NCBI GenBank assembly: GCA_002702065.1
Contig: NZXX01000002.1
Coordinates: 372,001-436,000, forward strand
DNA from: Anaerolineaceae bacterium
GTDB taxonomy: Bacteria; Chloroflexota; Anaerolineae; Aggregatilineales; Phototrophicaceae
DNA length: 64,000 nucleotides
Direction of reading: 5' to 3'
Below, in pieces: positions 8,600 to 16,670 of the stretch. Under the pieces are notes generated by a model. That model did no database searches, was not told the origin of the DNA, and saw nothing but the letters and a program-made list of their open reading frames with translations. Position 1 is the first letter of the stretch. Every line of letters begins with the position of its first letter. The translations under genes were made by a program, and so were the position numbers.

Positions 8600-9550
8600 A
8601 TGGTTAGATTATTGTTTATCATCTTACTCGGTTATCTGGCGGGATGCCAGCAAACTTTCGTCATGGAATCTGAACAAATCGTCTCGCCGACGGCTGCTTC
8701 GTCGCCGGTTGTGCTGGCCGGGACACCACAATCGCGCAGTGTGCCCACGCGTGCGGCAACCATCCCGCCAGCCATCGAAAGCGACCCCATCATGACCCTG
8801 ACACCGGATCGGCAACTGGCCGGGCCGTGGCTATCGCCTACCCCCAGCCTGACTCTCACGATGGGTGAACAGGTTATCGGCCAGTCGGTTGAAGGCCGCG
8901 ATATTACGGTGCGCCACATCGGCAGCGGACCGCGCATCATTTTGCTGGTGGGCGGCATTCATGGCGGCTGGGAAGAAAATACGGTTGCGCTGGTCAACGA
9001 GTTGATCACACATTTCGAGAACACGCCGGAGGATATTCTGCCGGGCATGTCGCTGGCGTTTGTGCCATCTGCCAACCCGGATGGGCTGATTCATGGGCGG
9101 GTAGAAGTGGGGCGGTTTAACGCCAACGGGGTGGACCTCAACCGCAACTGGGGCTGCGACTGGTCTGAGGATGCGATCTGGCGCAGTCAGTCGGTGTTTG
9201 CCGGTTCAGAGCCGATGTCCGAACCGGAAACGCAGGCGCTGGCCCGGTATATTCAGGACACACGCCCGGTGATCGTGCTGTTCTACCATAGCTCGGCGGG
9301 TGGGGTCTATGCTGGTGAGTGTGACGGCGATCATGGCTCGATGATTATGTCGCAGATTCTGGGCGAGGCCACCGGCTACAGTTATGGTGAGGTCTTCACG
9401 GCGTATCCGGTGACCGGTACAGCGGCAAGCTGGGTTGATGGACAGGGCATCCCCTCGGCGGATGTGGAGTTGTTTAGCTGGACGGAGACCGAATTCGAGC
9501 GCAACCTGAACGGTATTATGCGCTTGCAGCGCTGGCTGTCGGTGGAATAG
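8600..9550 (+). CDS. M14-family zinc carboxypeptidase-like lipoprotein
   Basis: 316 residues. A short lipoprotein signal peptide (lipobox LAGC, Cys 15) is followed by a Pro/Thr/Ser-rich linker to about residue 85 and a peptidase domain. M14 features: 'GGIHGGWEENT' with the first His and a Glu one residue later than in the usual HxxE; 'NPDGLIHGR'; 'NANGVDLNRNW' for substrate carboxylate binding; 'FYHSSAGG' with the third zinc His; and a Glu near 'SADVELFSW' as general base. It is probably anchored outside the membrane and trims peptides or cell-wall material. The start lies 27 bases from the divergent lipoprotein start, so each promoter must reach into the other gene. Confidence 0.75.
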   Translation: MVRLLFIILLGYLAGCQQTFVMESEQIVSPTAASSPVVLAGTPQSRSVPTRAATIPPAIESDPIMTLTPDRQLAGPWLSPTPSLTLTMGEQVIGQSVEGRDITVRHIGSGPRIILLVGGIHGGWEENTVALVNELITHFENTPEDILPGMSLAFVPSANPDGLIHGRVEVGRFNANGVDLNRNWGCDWSEDAIWRSQSVFAGSEPMSEPETQALARYIQDTRPVIVLFYHSSAGGVYAGECDGDHGSMIMSQILGEATGYSYGEVFTAYPVTGTAASWVDGQGIPSADVELFSWTETEFERNLNGIMRLQRWLSVE

Positions 9551-9623
9551 TGCTACCTACCCCTGCCATCTGTCCTATTTAAAACGGGACTAAAGCACCA
9601 GTCGGGCATGATTTGTTTAAGGT

Positions 9624-9629
9624 TATAAT
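9624..9629 (+). promoter_or_regulatory. Putative -10 box before the 36-residue membrane peptide
   Basis: A perfect TATAAT lies 40 bases before the small gene at 9669. No strong -35 was found. The flanking bases are AT-rich compared with the rest of the gap. Confidence 0.35.
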
Positions 9630-9668
9630 AAGGAACCTGTAGGAGAACCCTGACCAAGGGGGTACTCG

Positions 9669-9779
9669 ATGAGTATTGGTGAAGATCGTGTCCTTGCGGG
9701 TTTCATGGCCCGGGTGATGCTGGCGCTGCTGATTATTGTGATTTTTGCTCTGCCGTTACTGCAATATGCATCGAGTTAA
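9669..9779 (+). CDS. 36-residue single-span membrane peptide
   Basis: A short frame from ATG 9669 to TAA 9779, preceded by AGGGGG seven bases upstream and by a TATAAT box. The peptide has a polar N-terminus ('MSIGEDRVLAG') and then one continuous hydrophobic helix (about residues 13-32), ending in 'LQYASS'. It lies between the M14 peptidase and the convergent polyferredoxin gene. Small helices of this kind are common as accessory subunits of respiratory complexes. The neighbouring copper genes make such a role conceivable, but that is speculation. Confidence 0.45.
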   Translation: MSIGEDRVLAGFMARVMLALLIIVIFALPLLQYASS

Positions 9780-9796
9780 TGTTGAGCTGGCATCGT

Positions 9797-11278
9797 TCAA
9801 CTGAATAGAAGGGAGCCGCGCATCTCCATGGGCAGGCCGAAAATCCACACGGCCAGTGCTGCCAGCGCGAGCAGGAACAGCGCCCAGGGGAGTAAACCAA
9901 ACGCGGCTTCCCGCCGGAACAGCCGAAATGCTGCCCGCTGTGCCAGCATGAGACTCCAGAGCAAACCACCGACTACGCCAACCAGTTGAATCACGCCGAT
10001 GATCTCCGCATCACTCACTCCGCCAAAGCGTGCCCACTCCCCGGTCATGCCGATAAACTCCTGAAATACCGGAATAATCGTCCACAAGCCGATGAGCAGG
10101 TGGAACGTATAATGCGCAATCCAGATGCCCAGGCCGATGGGGACGAATGATGGCGCAAACGCCGCAACGACTTCGCGCAGGCTGTATTTGCCGCTGGTGT
10201 TGGTCAGCAGCCGGGACAGCGCCCCGGCCAGCAGCGTGACCGCAACCGGTATCAGCAAACTGGCGACCCCAAAGACGATCAGCAGAATAATCAGTTCGCT
10301 GTTGAGGTTTAATCCCGCGGCGATACTTTGTTGCAGTTCGTAGACCGGCGGCACCATGCCAAACGCATTCGTGAGGCCCATCGCCGCTAGCAAAATGATC
10401 AAAAAAGAGACATCCCAGCGCTGTGGCCAGGCCCCCGGCTGGCGCAGTTCGCGGCCCGGCTGGCGCAGCATCAGGCCAACATTGTCATGCGGGCAGGCGC
10501 GGACACAATCGAGGCACATGGTGCATTCCAGATTGCTGCGAATCTGAGGCGCGAACAGCAGCGTGCCACAACCGAGTGTGCCCTCCGGCCCGTGACGGAC
10601 TTCTTTGGTGCCGCCGCCAGCGATCTCATCCACGCGGATGACGGGCTGTGTTGCATAACTGCCGTTGATGCATTCCTTGCCGACGCAGCTCTGGCAGACA
10701 GCCGGGTTTTTCACGCTGATCTGGGTTGGGGAGGTGGTCGAGTAGACAAAGTTGAAGGTTCCCAACGGGCAGACATATTTGCAGAAGGCGGATTCGGTGA
10801 ATACGGCTTCCAGCACGAACGACGCCGCAAAATAGCCGACGATCACCCAGGCTGTCAGCAGCGGGCTGGCCCACAGATCGAGCCATTCATACAGCAGAAA
10901 CAGGATAAACAACCCTGCAATCGCCACCCATTTGTTGCGTAAGGCTTTGGGGAAGCGCCGCCCGCGCAGGCTGAGGCGTTTGGCGAGGGTACGCGGCAGG
11001 GTGAAGGGGCAGCCCATGCAGAACAGGTTGCCCGCCAGCAGCAAAACCAGCACCACCAGGCCGCGATAATGCACCCAGGGCGCGACGGTCGCCAGATTCC
11101 GCGCCGCCAACTGCGGGCCGGTGAAGCCGTCGATAATGAGCAGCACGGCGATGACCAGCAGCGGTACTTGCAGCGTCAGCCGCCCCCACCGGCTCTTGAG
11201 AATGCGCCCGATGAATGGGACTTGCAGCACATCAACAAGCCCGCGTGGACGGTACAGGGATTGATCGCGGGAAGTCAT
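9797..11278 (-). CDS. Membrane polyferredoxin, CcoG/NapH-like 4Fe-4S protein
   Basis: 493-residue integral membrane protein with cysteine clusters of the NapH/CcoG class. 'CMGCPF' and 'CKYVCPLGTF' lie next to membrane helices. 'CQSCVGKECING' and 'CTMCLDCVRACPHDNV' form a ferredoxin-like pair of [4Fe-4S] sites around residues 195-270. About nine hydrophobic helices flank them, and a long C-terminal membrane part follows. CcoG reduces Cu(II) to Cu(I) for assembly of cbb3-type oxidase. Here the two upstream genes encode a FixH-like lipoprotein and a PCuAC copper chaperone, so a role in copper reduction for oxidase assembly is the best inference. It is the last gene of that operon. Confidence 0.75.
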   Translation of the reverse strand: MTSRDQSLYRPRGLVDVLQVPFIGRILKSRWGRLTLQVPLLVIAVLLIIDGFTGPQLAARNLATVAPWVHYRGLVVLVLLLAGNLFCMGCPFTLPRTLAKRLSLRGRRFPKALRNKWVAIAGLFILFLLYEWLDLWASPLLTAWVIVGYFAASFVLEAVFTESAFCKYVCPLGTFNFVYSTTSPTQISVKNPAVCQSCVGKECINGSYATQPVIRVDEIAGGGTKEVRHGPEGTLGCGTLLFAPQIRSNLECTMCLDCVRACPHDNVGLMLRQPGRELRQPGAWPQRWDVSFLIILLAAMGLTNAFGMVPPVYELQQSIAAGLNLNSELIILLIVFGVASLLIPVAVTLLAGALSRLLTNTSGKYSLREVVAAFAPSFVPIGLGIWIAHYTFHLLIGLWTIIPVFQEFIGMTGEWARFGGVSDAEIIGVIQLVGVVGGLLWSLMLAQRAAFRLFRREAAFGLLPWALFLLALAALAVWIFGLPMEMRGSLLFS

Positions 11279-11281
11279 GAC

Positions 11282-11782
11282 CTAACTGTCGCTCTCGCTC
11301 ATTTCCATCGTTGGGGTGGCATCGGTCATGTCGGGCATTTCGGTGCTTTCAGCCATATCCATATCGTCCATGTCCATCGCGGCATCGCCGTCGCCAGTGG
11401 CCACGGACAGGTCAAACGTCTCGGACACGGTGTTGCCATCCGGCAGTTCGGCGGTGATTTCGACGATCCAGTCGCCCGCCATCGTCCATTCGAAGGGGAT
11501 GGTGTAGAAGATGTCATCGCCGGATTCCACCTCGGCAAGTACGGGTTCCATGCCCGCGTGATTCATGTCGCCGCGCGCTTTGACGATAGTGGCGATGACC
11601 GGGTTGCCTGCATCATCGGTGATGTCGACGATGAGGTTGGCCGGGCCGACGGTCGGGACTTCCGGTTCGACACGCAGGTCGATGTTAATGTTCAGGTCGT
11701 CTGCCTGCTGGGCTTGCTGACGGCATCCGGCGATCAACAGCAGTGCGAACAGAAGCGGCAGTGTCCAGAGGTTTCGTCGCAT
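11282..11782 (-). CDS. FixH/YtkA-like lipoprotein with Met-rich tail
   Basis: 166 residues. A lipoprotein signal peptide ends at the lipobox LIAGC (about residue 20). The middle is a beta-sandwich of the FixH/YtkA type ('ANLIVDITDDAGNPV', 'MNHAGMEPV', 'WTMAGDWIVEI'); the 'DMNHAGM' segment is the conserved His/Met part. The C-terminal 35 residues are strongly enriched in Met and Asp ('MDMDDMDMAEST'), a pattern seen in periplasmic copper binders. The gene sits three bases before the polyferredoxin and 19 bases after the double PCuAC chaperone. It probably binds or passes copper outside the membrane. Confidence 0.7.
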   Translation of the reverse strand: MRRNLWTLPLLFALLLIAGCRQQAQQADDLNINIDLRVEPEVPTVGPANLIVDITDDAGNPVIATIVKARGDMNHAGMEPVLAEVESGDDIFYTIPFEWTMAGDWIVEITAELPDGNTVSETFDLSVATGDGDAAMDMDDMDMAESTEMPDMTDATPTMEMSESDS

Positions 11783-11801
11783 GATATTTCCTCGCTGTTC
11801 G

Positions 11802-12770
11802 TTAGCTGGCTAGATTATCGCGCACCGGCACAGCAACGGGTAGTTCCAGTCCGGATTCAAAGATGAGTGTGACCATGATCGCATCGCCAGCCACCAGGCC
11901 GTGCTGGACCTCCATGAGCATCATGTGCAGACCGCCGGGTTCGAGCACAGCCCGTTCACCGACCGGCGCGGTTACCTGCTCGACCGGACGCATCTGCATG
12001 ACACCGTCCTGCATCCGCGATTCGTGGATTTCGACCACGCCAGCGGCGTCCGTCCGGGCGGCCACAAGCTGGTCGTCGCTCTCGCCCCGGTTGAGGATGT
12101 GCATGTAGATGGCGGTGACATTGCTGGTGATGGTGACGCCGGGTTCTGCGGTCGCCATGCTGTCACTGTCCATGCTGTGACTGCTCATCTCATGACCGGA
12201 CATGGCTTCGGGTGTGGTTTCGGCCTCCATCGACTCCATCGCTGTTTCGCCGGATTCATCACGGGTGGCGGTGGGGCGCACCCAGGCATCCAGAATGAGG
12301 ATGGGGCTGGGTGGTGGCGCTTCTTCGAGGACGGGTACGCCAATGGTGAGCACCAGCGGTTCGCTTTGGTCTGATGCGTCAAACGACAATTCGAGGCTGA
12401 AGGCATCGCCAACGGCCAGCTCATCGTGCAGGCCAAGCATCATCATGTGAAAGCCGCCGGGTTGCAGCAGGGCGGTTTCACCGGGGCCGATTGCCAGCCC
12501 ATCAACCGGGTTCATCTGCATGACGTTATCGACCATGCTCGATTCATGAATCTGGACTTCCTCAGCGGTCTGAGATGCGGCCACCGTGGACAGGGTGTAG
12601 GCTGTATCGGTGGTGTTCTCGATGGCCATATACACCGCGCTGACCCCGGTCTGCACGAGCGCCGGACGTGCCCAGACCCCGCTGATGAGCAGGGGCGGTT
12701 CGCTCTCCTGAGCATGGGCCACCGTACATAGCGATAGCACCAGAATGGCAGCAGTCATCAGTTTCCGCAT
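11802..12770 (-). CDS. Secreted protein with two PCu(A)C copper chaperone domains
   Basis: 322 residues. After a signal peptide (residues 1-21) come two PCuAC domains (about 25-155 and 160-318). Each shows the Cu(I) motif His-x-Met ... Met ... His-x-Met: 'IHESSMVDNVMQM' with 'GGFHMMMLGL' in the first and 'IHESRMQDGVMQM' with 'GGLHMMLMEV' in the second. A Met/His-rich insertion ('AMSGHEMSSHSMDSDSM') lies at the start of domain two. PCuAC proteins hand Cu(I) to the CuA or CuB centre of cytochrome oxidase. ATG 12770 has GGAGG seven bases upstream; the frame is open further upstream without a ribosome site. First gene of the copper operon. Confidence 0.9.
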   Translation of the reverse strand: MRKLMTAAILVLSLCTVAHAQESEPPLLISGVWARPALVQTGVSAVYMAIENTTDTAYTLSTVAASQTAEEVQIHESSMVDNVMQMNPVDGLAIGPGETALLQPGGFHMMMLGLHDELAVGDAFSLELSFDASDQSEPLVLTIGVPVLEEAPPPSPILILDAWVRPTATRDESGETAMESMEAETTPEAMSGHEMSSHSMDSDSMATAEPGVTITSNVTAIYMHILNRGESDDQLVAARTDAAGVVEIHESRMQDGVMQMRPVEQVTAPVGERAVLEPGGLHMMLMEVQHGLVAGDAIMVTLIFESGLELPVAVPVRDNLAS

Positions 12771-12854
12771 TGGGTTGCCTCCGTGATTTGCTTGTGAATA
12801 ATCGCACATACGGACTGACTATATCAGGAAATAACAGAATTTAACAGCCATGCC

Positions 12855-13595
12855 TTACTGAGAGTCGCGGCGCATGAGGCTGAAACTCTGGCCGGTGGGG
12901 CCGGTCAGCGGCTGGCTGGCGAGGAAGAGCGCCATCGGCACAACGTCTTCCGGCTGTTTAATCCATTCATCGTGCAGGGCATAGGGGTAACCGCCGCCAT
13001 TGTTGGTTTGCAGCGTGCTGCGGTTCATGTCTGTAACGACCGGGCCGGGGATCAGTTCATTGACACAAATCTGATAGGGTTTCAGTTCTTCGGCCAGCAC
13101 GCGGGTGAGCATCCAGACTCCGGCCTTGGAACTGGCATAGGCGGAACGTCCGCTGGTGGCGCGGTGCCCCATGCCGGACCCGATGACGATGATGTGGCCG
13201 CCGTGCGCTTTCATGTAGGGAATGGCGGCTTTGGCACAGAAATAAGCCCCGGTGAGGTTGATCTGAAGGGTGGCGATCCACTCGTCGGGCTGGCTGTCCT
13301 CAACCGGGCGGCGGTCCAGGTTGGCCCCGGCGTTAATGACGACGATGTCGATCTGGTTGTAGGTTTCGATGGTGTTGGCGTAGAGCGTCTGGACGGATTG
13401 CCAATCCGTGACATCAGTTGGAACCGCCAGCGCACGTCCGCCGCTTTCCTGAATTTCGGTCGCGACGGCGTCAATTTCGGTCTGTGTGCGGGCGGCACAC
13501 ACCACCGCTGCGCCCTGGGCGGCATAGCCTGTGGCGATTGCGCGGCCAATCCCGCGTCCGGCTCCGGTGATAACAGCGACTTTGCCTGCGAGCAT
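12855..13595 (-). CDS. Short-chain dehydrogenase/reductase
   Basis: 246-residue classical SDR with a Rossmann fold. It has the cofactor loop 'TGAGRGIGR' near the N-terminus, 'CAART' after the second strand (favouring NADP), 'NAGAN' in the core, catalytic Ser in 'IGSGMG' and the 'YASSK' active-site Tyr/Lys pair. The C-terminal 'GPVVTDM' is typical of the family. The length is normal. FabG-like ketoreductases share these traits, but no fatty-acid genes are nearby, so the substrate cannot be given. It is transcribed divergently from the nitroreductase gene across a 120-base gap. Confidence 0.85.
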   Translation of the reverse strand: MLAGKVAVITGAGRGIGRAIATGYAAQGAAVVCAARTQTEIDAVATEIQESGGRALAVPTDVTDWQSVQTLYANTIETYNQIDIVVINAGANLDRRPVEDSQPDEWIATLQINLTGAYFCAKAAIPYMKAHGGHIIVIGSGMGHRATSGRSAYASSKAGVWMLTRVLAEELKPYQICVNELIPGPVVTDMNRSTLQTNNGGGYPYALHDEWIKQPEDVVPMALFLASQPLTGPTGQSFSLMRRDSQ

Positions 13596-13715
13596 GTATT
13601 CTGCCTCCTCGATTGCCAGCCTTGAATCTACACAATCTGCTGCCTGCTGGCGAATCCACTTTGGATGCGCTATCGTCAGATCAAGACATAAACCCTAGCG
13701 ACAGGAGCAAACCCA

Positions 13716-14225
13716 ATGGACGTCTGGGAGGCGATTCGGAAAAAACGGGCGGTGCGTGACTTTAAACCGGAACCGCTGCGCGACGATCATATTCAACGGA
13801 TACTGGATGCCGGACGGCGGGCGCAAAGCTCGAAGAACAGCCAGCCGTGGCAGTTTATCGCTGTGCAAAACCGCGACACGTTGCAAAAGATCGCGGCGAC
13901 CAGCCCGAACCTGGGGCATGTCGGCGGGGCGGCGCTGTGCGTGGTGATCTGTGTGCCGGAGCAGAACGAGCGAACCATCTGGCACTTTTTCGACGCCGGG
14001 CAGAGCGCGTCGTATATGCAGCTGGCGGCGCTGGAAGTGGGTGTGGCGTCGTGCCTGGGCACGGTCTACGAGGTCGAGACGGTGCATGACCTGCTGGGTA
14101 TCCCGGCTGACTGGCAGGCGCGGCTGTTGATTTCGTTTGGCTACCCTGCCGCACAACCGGGCCGCGCGCCGCGCCAGAACGGGCGGCATACGCTGGATGA
14201 TGTGGTGCATGAGGAACGCTGGTAG
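13716..14225 (+). CDS. Nitroreductase-family flavoprotein
   Basis: 169-residue member of the nitroreductase family, which bind FMN and reduce nitro groups, quinones or enones with NAD(P)H. It starts with 'AIRKKRAVRDFKPEPL', the family's N-terminal R-x-R-x-F/Y motif that contacts FMN phosphate. 'AQSSKNSQPWQF' follows, then 'ASYMQLAALEVGVASCLG', the dimer helix and Gly-rich FMN loop, and 'ISFGYPA' near the end. The start has ACAGGAG eight bases upstream. It stands alone and is divergent from the SDR gene. Two small hairpins follow the stop. Confidence 0.85.
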   Translation: MDVWEAIRKKRAVRDFKPEPLRDDHIQRILDAGRRAQSSKNSQPWQFIAVQNRDTLQKIAATSPNLGHVGGAALCVVICVPEQNERTIWHFFDAGQSASYMQLAALEVGVASCLGTVYEVETVHDLLGIPADWQARLLISFGYPAAQPGRAPRQNGRHTLDDVVHEERW

Positions 14226-14231
14226 CCTCAT

Positions 14232-14275
14232 AGGCGTATAAACGCCTGTGGCAGATAAGGTGATCTTAGCACCTT
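14232..14275 (+). terminator. Two small hairpins after the nitroreductase gene
   Basis: AGGCGT-ATAA-ACGCCT (14232-14247) and AAGGTG-N7-CACCTT (14257-14275) lie just after the stop codon. Neither has a clear T-run, so termination is only possible. Confidence 0.3.
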
Positions 14276-14802
14276 GTCCGATCAAAAATTGTCGGGGAGG
14301 GCCAGCGTGCCCTCCCGGCGGGCGCACACCAGGGTACGCCCTACGAAATTCCCATGATTATTCAGATAGCCGTTTCCTGATTAGTTAATCTCCTGACATT
14401 CCCAAAATGTGGACACACGTTCACCCTGCCATAGAACAAATATGCTAATCTGACCTCTGTAGCTGAGTCTGCAAAGGCCGGATCCGCGCTTGTGCGATCC
14501 CTACCTGAACAATGGTCACACGGTCGAGACTGCCGCGCTTACGGGCGAACGGCGGGGTGATCTGCTGGCCTACACGGTCGCCCGCGTCTGCACCACTCGA
14601 CAACCGCGTGTGGACGGACGGAGGCGATTCAGAAACTAGTGCTGAGTGCTGGGTACTGAGTGCTGAGTAAAACGGTCAGCATTTCAGCGGGCCAGCGATC
14701 AGCAAAGGACTCACAAATGTAGGGGAAGGCCCGTGTGCCTTCCCATCGGGCGATCTTGCTTGCATAGTCGCCCGACAATGATTGTGAAAAGGTGGGGACA
14801 GT
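14276..14802. other. Non-coding stretch before the capsid gene with palindromes and a short coding-like fragment
   Basis: About 530 bases with no full gene. It holds two G-rich/C-rich palindromes of the dispersed type (GGGAGGGC-N6-GCCCTCCC near 14297-14318 and GGGAAGGC-N6-GCCTTCCC near 14722-14743). It also holds a 58-codon open stretch (14463-14639) without a start codon or ribosome site, and a short direct repeat of the 'GTGCTGAGT' type at about 14640-14668. The fragment reads like protein ('DPYLNNGHTVETAALTGE') but matches nothing I recognise. It could be the remains of an upstream phage gene. Confidence 0.4.
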
Positions 14803-16593
14803 ATGCAAACCACATTGAAAACTTTAAACGCCGCAGAAGGGCGTGTTGGCGGCTATCTGGTGGTGTGGGGCAGCCATCACCAGCGCGATTTGCAGGGGGA
14901 ATATTTCACCCGGAACACGGAACTGGGGCTGAACTGGTATGACAAACGGCCTGTGCTCTACCATCACGGGCTGGATGGCAACCTGAAAGCGGCGGTGATC
15001 GGCACCATAGACACGCTGTTGGCGGATGAGACCGGCGTGTGGGCCGAGGCGCAGCTTGACCTGCGGCAGCGGTATGTCCGCACGGTACAGAAGTTAGTCG
15101 ATAAAGGGGTGCTGGGCTGGTCGTCCGGTAGTCTGCCGCATCTGGTGCAGGTGGCCGATGATGGGCAGATCAAGCGCTGGCCGATTGTCGAAGGAAGCCT
15201 GACCCCGGCCCCGGCGGAACCGCGCCGGACGGATGTCCATACCCTCAAGAGCGCATATGAGGCGCTGGGGCTGGATATGGCGCGGTTGGAAATTGATGAA
15301 AACACCATTGGTAAGGGCACGGCGCGCCGTGCCCCAACAGGAGAAATTCATATGCATGATGAAGAAACCACCACGCTGACCGAGCCGCGCAAACGTCTGC
15401 CGGTGGGCAGCGCCGACGATGCGCTGAAGCGGATTACGGTCAGCAGCCCGTATGACACGATGGGCGCGATGGATTTGCTGCACGGCTATATGCTGCTGCG
15501 CTCGACCAAGCATTTTCATGGCGTGAGCGAGCCGTTCGCCAACGCGCTGGCGCACAAGGTCCGCAAGGAAGGCCTGAGCGCCATCAAGGGCGATGAACTG
15601 AGCTACAGCACGCAGGCCGCCTTTGGTGATGAATGGGTGCCGGACCTGTGGAGCGCGCAAATCTGGCAGCGGGCGCGGCTGGAAAACGCGATTTTGCCGC
15701 TGTTCCAGAGCGTCGAAATGCCGAGTAACCCGTTTGAACTGCCGATTGAAGGCACCGACCCAACGGTCTATTTTGTGCCGGAAACCGCCGACGAAGATCA
15801 TCTGACGCTGGGGTCGGGCAATCCGATTCCGGACAGCAAGGTCGGGTCGGGCAAGGTGCAGCTGGCGGCGAAAAAGCTGGCGCTGCGCGTGGGCTTCAGC
15901 TCGGAACTGGTCGAGGACGCGGTGGTGCCGGTGCTGAATATCTATCGCGAACAGGCGGTGCGGGCCATCACCGACAGCATTGATTATGTGCTGCTCAACG
16001 GCGACACAGCCAGCAGCGGCAATATCAACAAGGACGGTGGTACGCCCGACGCAACCGACCGATACATGGCGTTCAATGGCCTGCGCAAGCTGCCGCTGGT
16101 GACGACTGCCGCCAATGCTCAGGACGCGGCAGGTGCGCCGACCCTCGCGCTGCTTCGGCAGACACGCTTCAAGATGGCGGCCAAATACGCGGCACGCCCC
16201 GCTGATCTGGCATGGATCGTCGATGGCGGGACCTACGCCAAGTTCCTGGGGATGAGCGAGTTTCTGACGATGGAGAAAGCCGGGCCAGCCGCCACCGCCC
16301 TCACCGGGCAGATTGGTTATGCCGATGGTGCGCCGGTGATTGTCAGTGCCGAGATGCCGCTGAGCGATGGTGACGACGGCAAGGTGAACAGTTCTACCCC
16401 GGCCAACAACACCAAGGGCACGGCACTGTGCGTCTATCGTCCGGGCTGGTTTGTGGGCTATCGCCGCCGCATCGCCGTGAGCGTGGACTATCTGCCGTAC
16501 TACGACTCCTACCAACTGACGGCAACGGTGCGGCTGGCGTTCGTCAACTTCGATAACGACGTGGCGGCTGCACTGTACAACGTCACGGTGTAG
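14803..16593 (+). CDS. Phage HK97-type prohead protease / major capsid protein fusion
   Basis: 596 residues with two phage modules. Residues about 8-165 resemble the HK97 prohead protease (S78): 'SHHQRDLQGEYFT', the catalytic-His region 'YHHGLDG', the Ser region 'GWSSGSLPH' and the typical end 'EGSLTPAPAEPR'. Residues about 190-596 resemble HK97-fold major capsid protein: an N-terminal helical delta-like part, then 'AAKKLALRVGFSSELVED', 'NGDTASSG', 'WIVDGGTYAKFLGM' and a C-terminal 'VRLAFVNFDNDVAAAL'. The fused start is ATG 14803, after AGGTGGGG. A second start is possible at ATG 15352, with AGGAG upstream. The gene is surrounded by cellular genes; no portal or terminase is adjacent. Confidence 0.85.
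   Translation: MQTTLKTLNAAEGRVGGYLVVWGSHHQRDLQGEYFTRNTELGLNWYDKRPVLYHHGLDGNLKAAVIGTIDTLLADETGVWAEAQLDLRQRYVRTVQKLVDKGVLGWSSGSLPHLVQVADDGQIKRWPIVEGSLTPAPAEPRRTDVHTLKSAYEALGLDMARLEIDENTIGKGTARRAPTGEIHMHDEETTTLTEPRKRLPVGSADDALKRITVSSPYDTMGAMDLLHGYMLLRSTKHFHGVSEPFANALAHKVRKEGLSAIKGDELSYSTQAAFGDEWVPDLWSAQIWQRARLENAILPLFQSVEMPSNPFELPIEGTDPTVYFVPETADEDHLTLGSGNPIPDSKVGSGKVQLAAKKLALRVGFSSELVEDAVVPVLNIYREQAVRAITDSIDYVLLNGDTASSGNINKDGGTPDATDRYMAFNGLRKLPLVTTAANAQDAAGAPTLALLRQTRFKMAAKYAARPADLAWIVDGGTYAKFLGMSEFLTMEKAGPAATALTGQIGYADGAPVIVSAEMPLSDGDDGKVNSSTPANNTKGTALCVYRPGWFVGYRRRIAVSVDYLPYYDSYQLTATVRLAFVNFDNDVAAALYNVTV
15315..15334. repeat. Perfect 20-base palindrome at the protease-capsid junction
   Basis: GGGCACGGCGCGCCGTGCCC is perfectly self-complementary and lies at the junction between the two modules. 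Ten bases later come a ribosome site AGGAG and the in-frame ATG 15352. It looks like a former intergenic hairpin now read through in frame. Confidence 0.7.
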
Positions 16594-16663
16594 GCTGGGA
16601 CGAAGCGCAACGCAAAGACGCTAAGCTAAAACCCCTCTCCATGCTGTTGTGGTGTGGGGAGGG
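16548..16663 (+). repeat. Direct repeat copy A: end of capsid gene plus trailer
   Basis: Covers the last 46 bases of the capsid gene and 70 bases after it. It is matched by copy B at 17377-17501, with 37 identical bases at the end (16627-16663 against 17465-17501). The trailer contains a CCCCTCTCC...GGAGGGG hairpin that may end capsid transcription, without a T-run. Confidence 0.75.
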
Positions 16664-16670
16664 TGAAAAT

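Noticed and set aside
15094-16515. A 473-codon frame antisense to the capsid gene
   Set aside because: No start signal and biased composition; the plus-strand frame has clear phage motifs.
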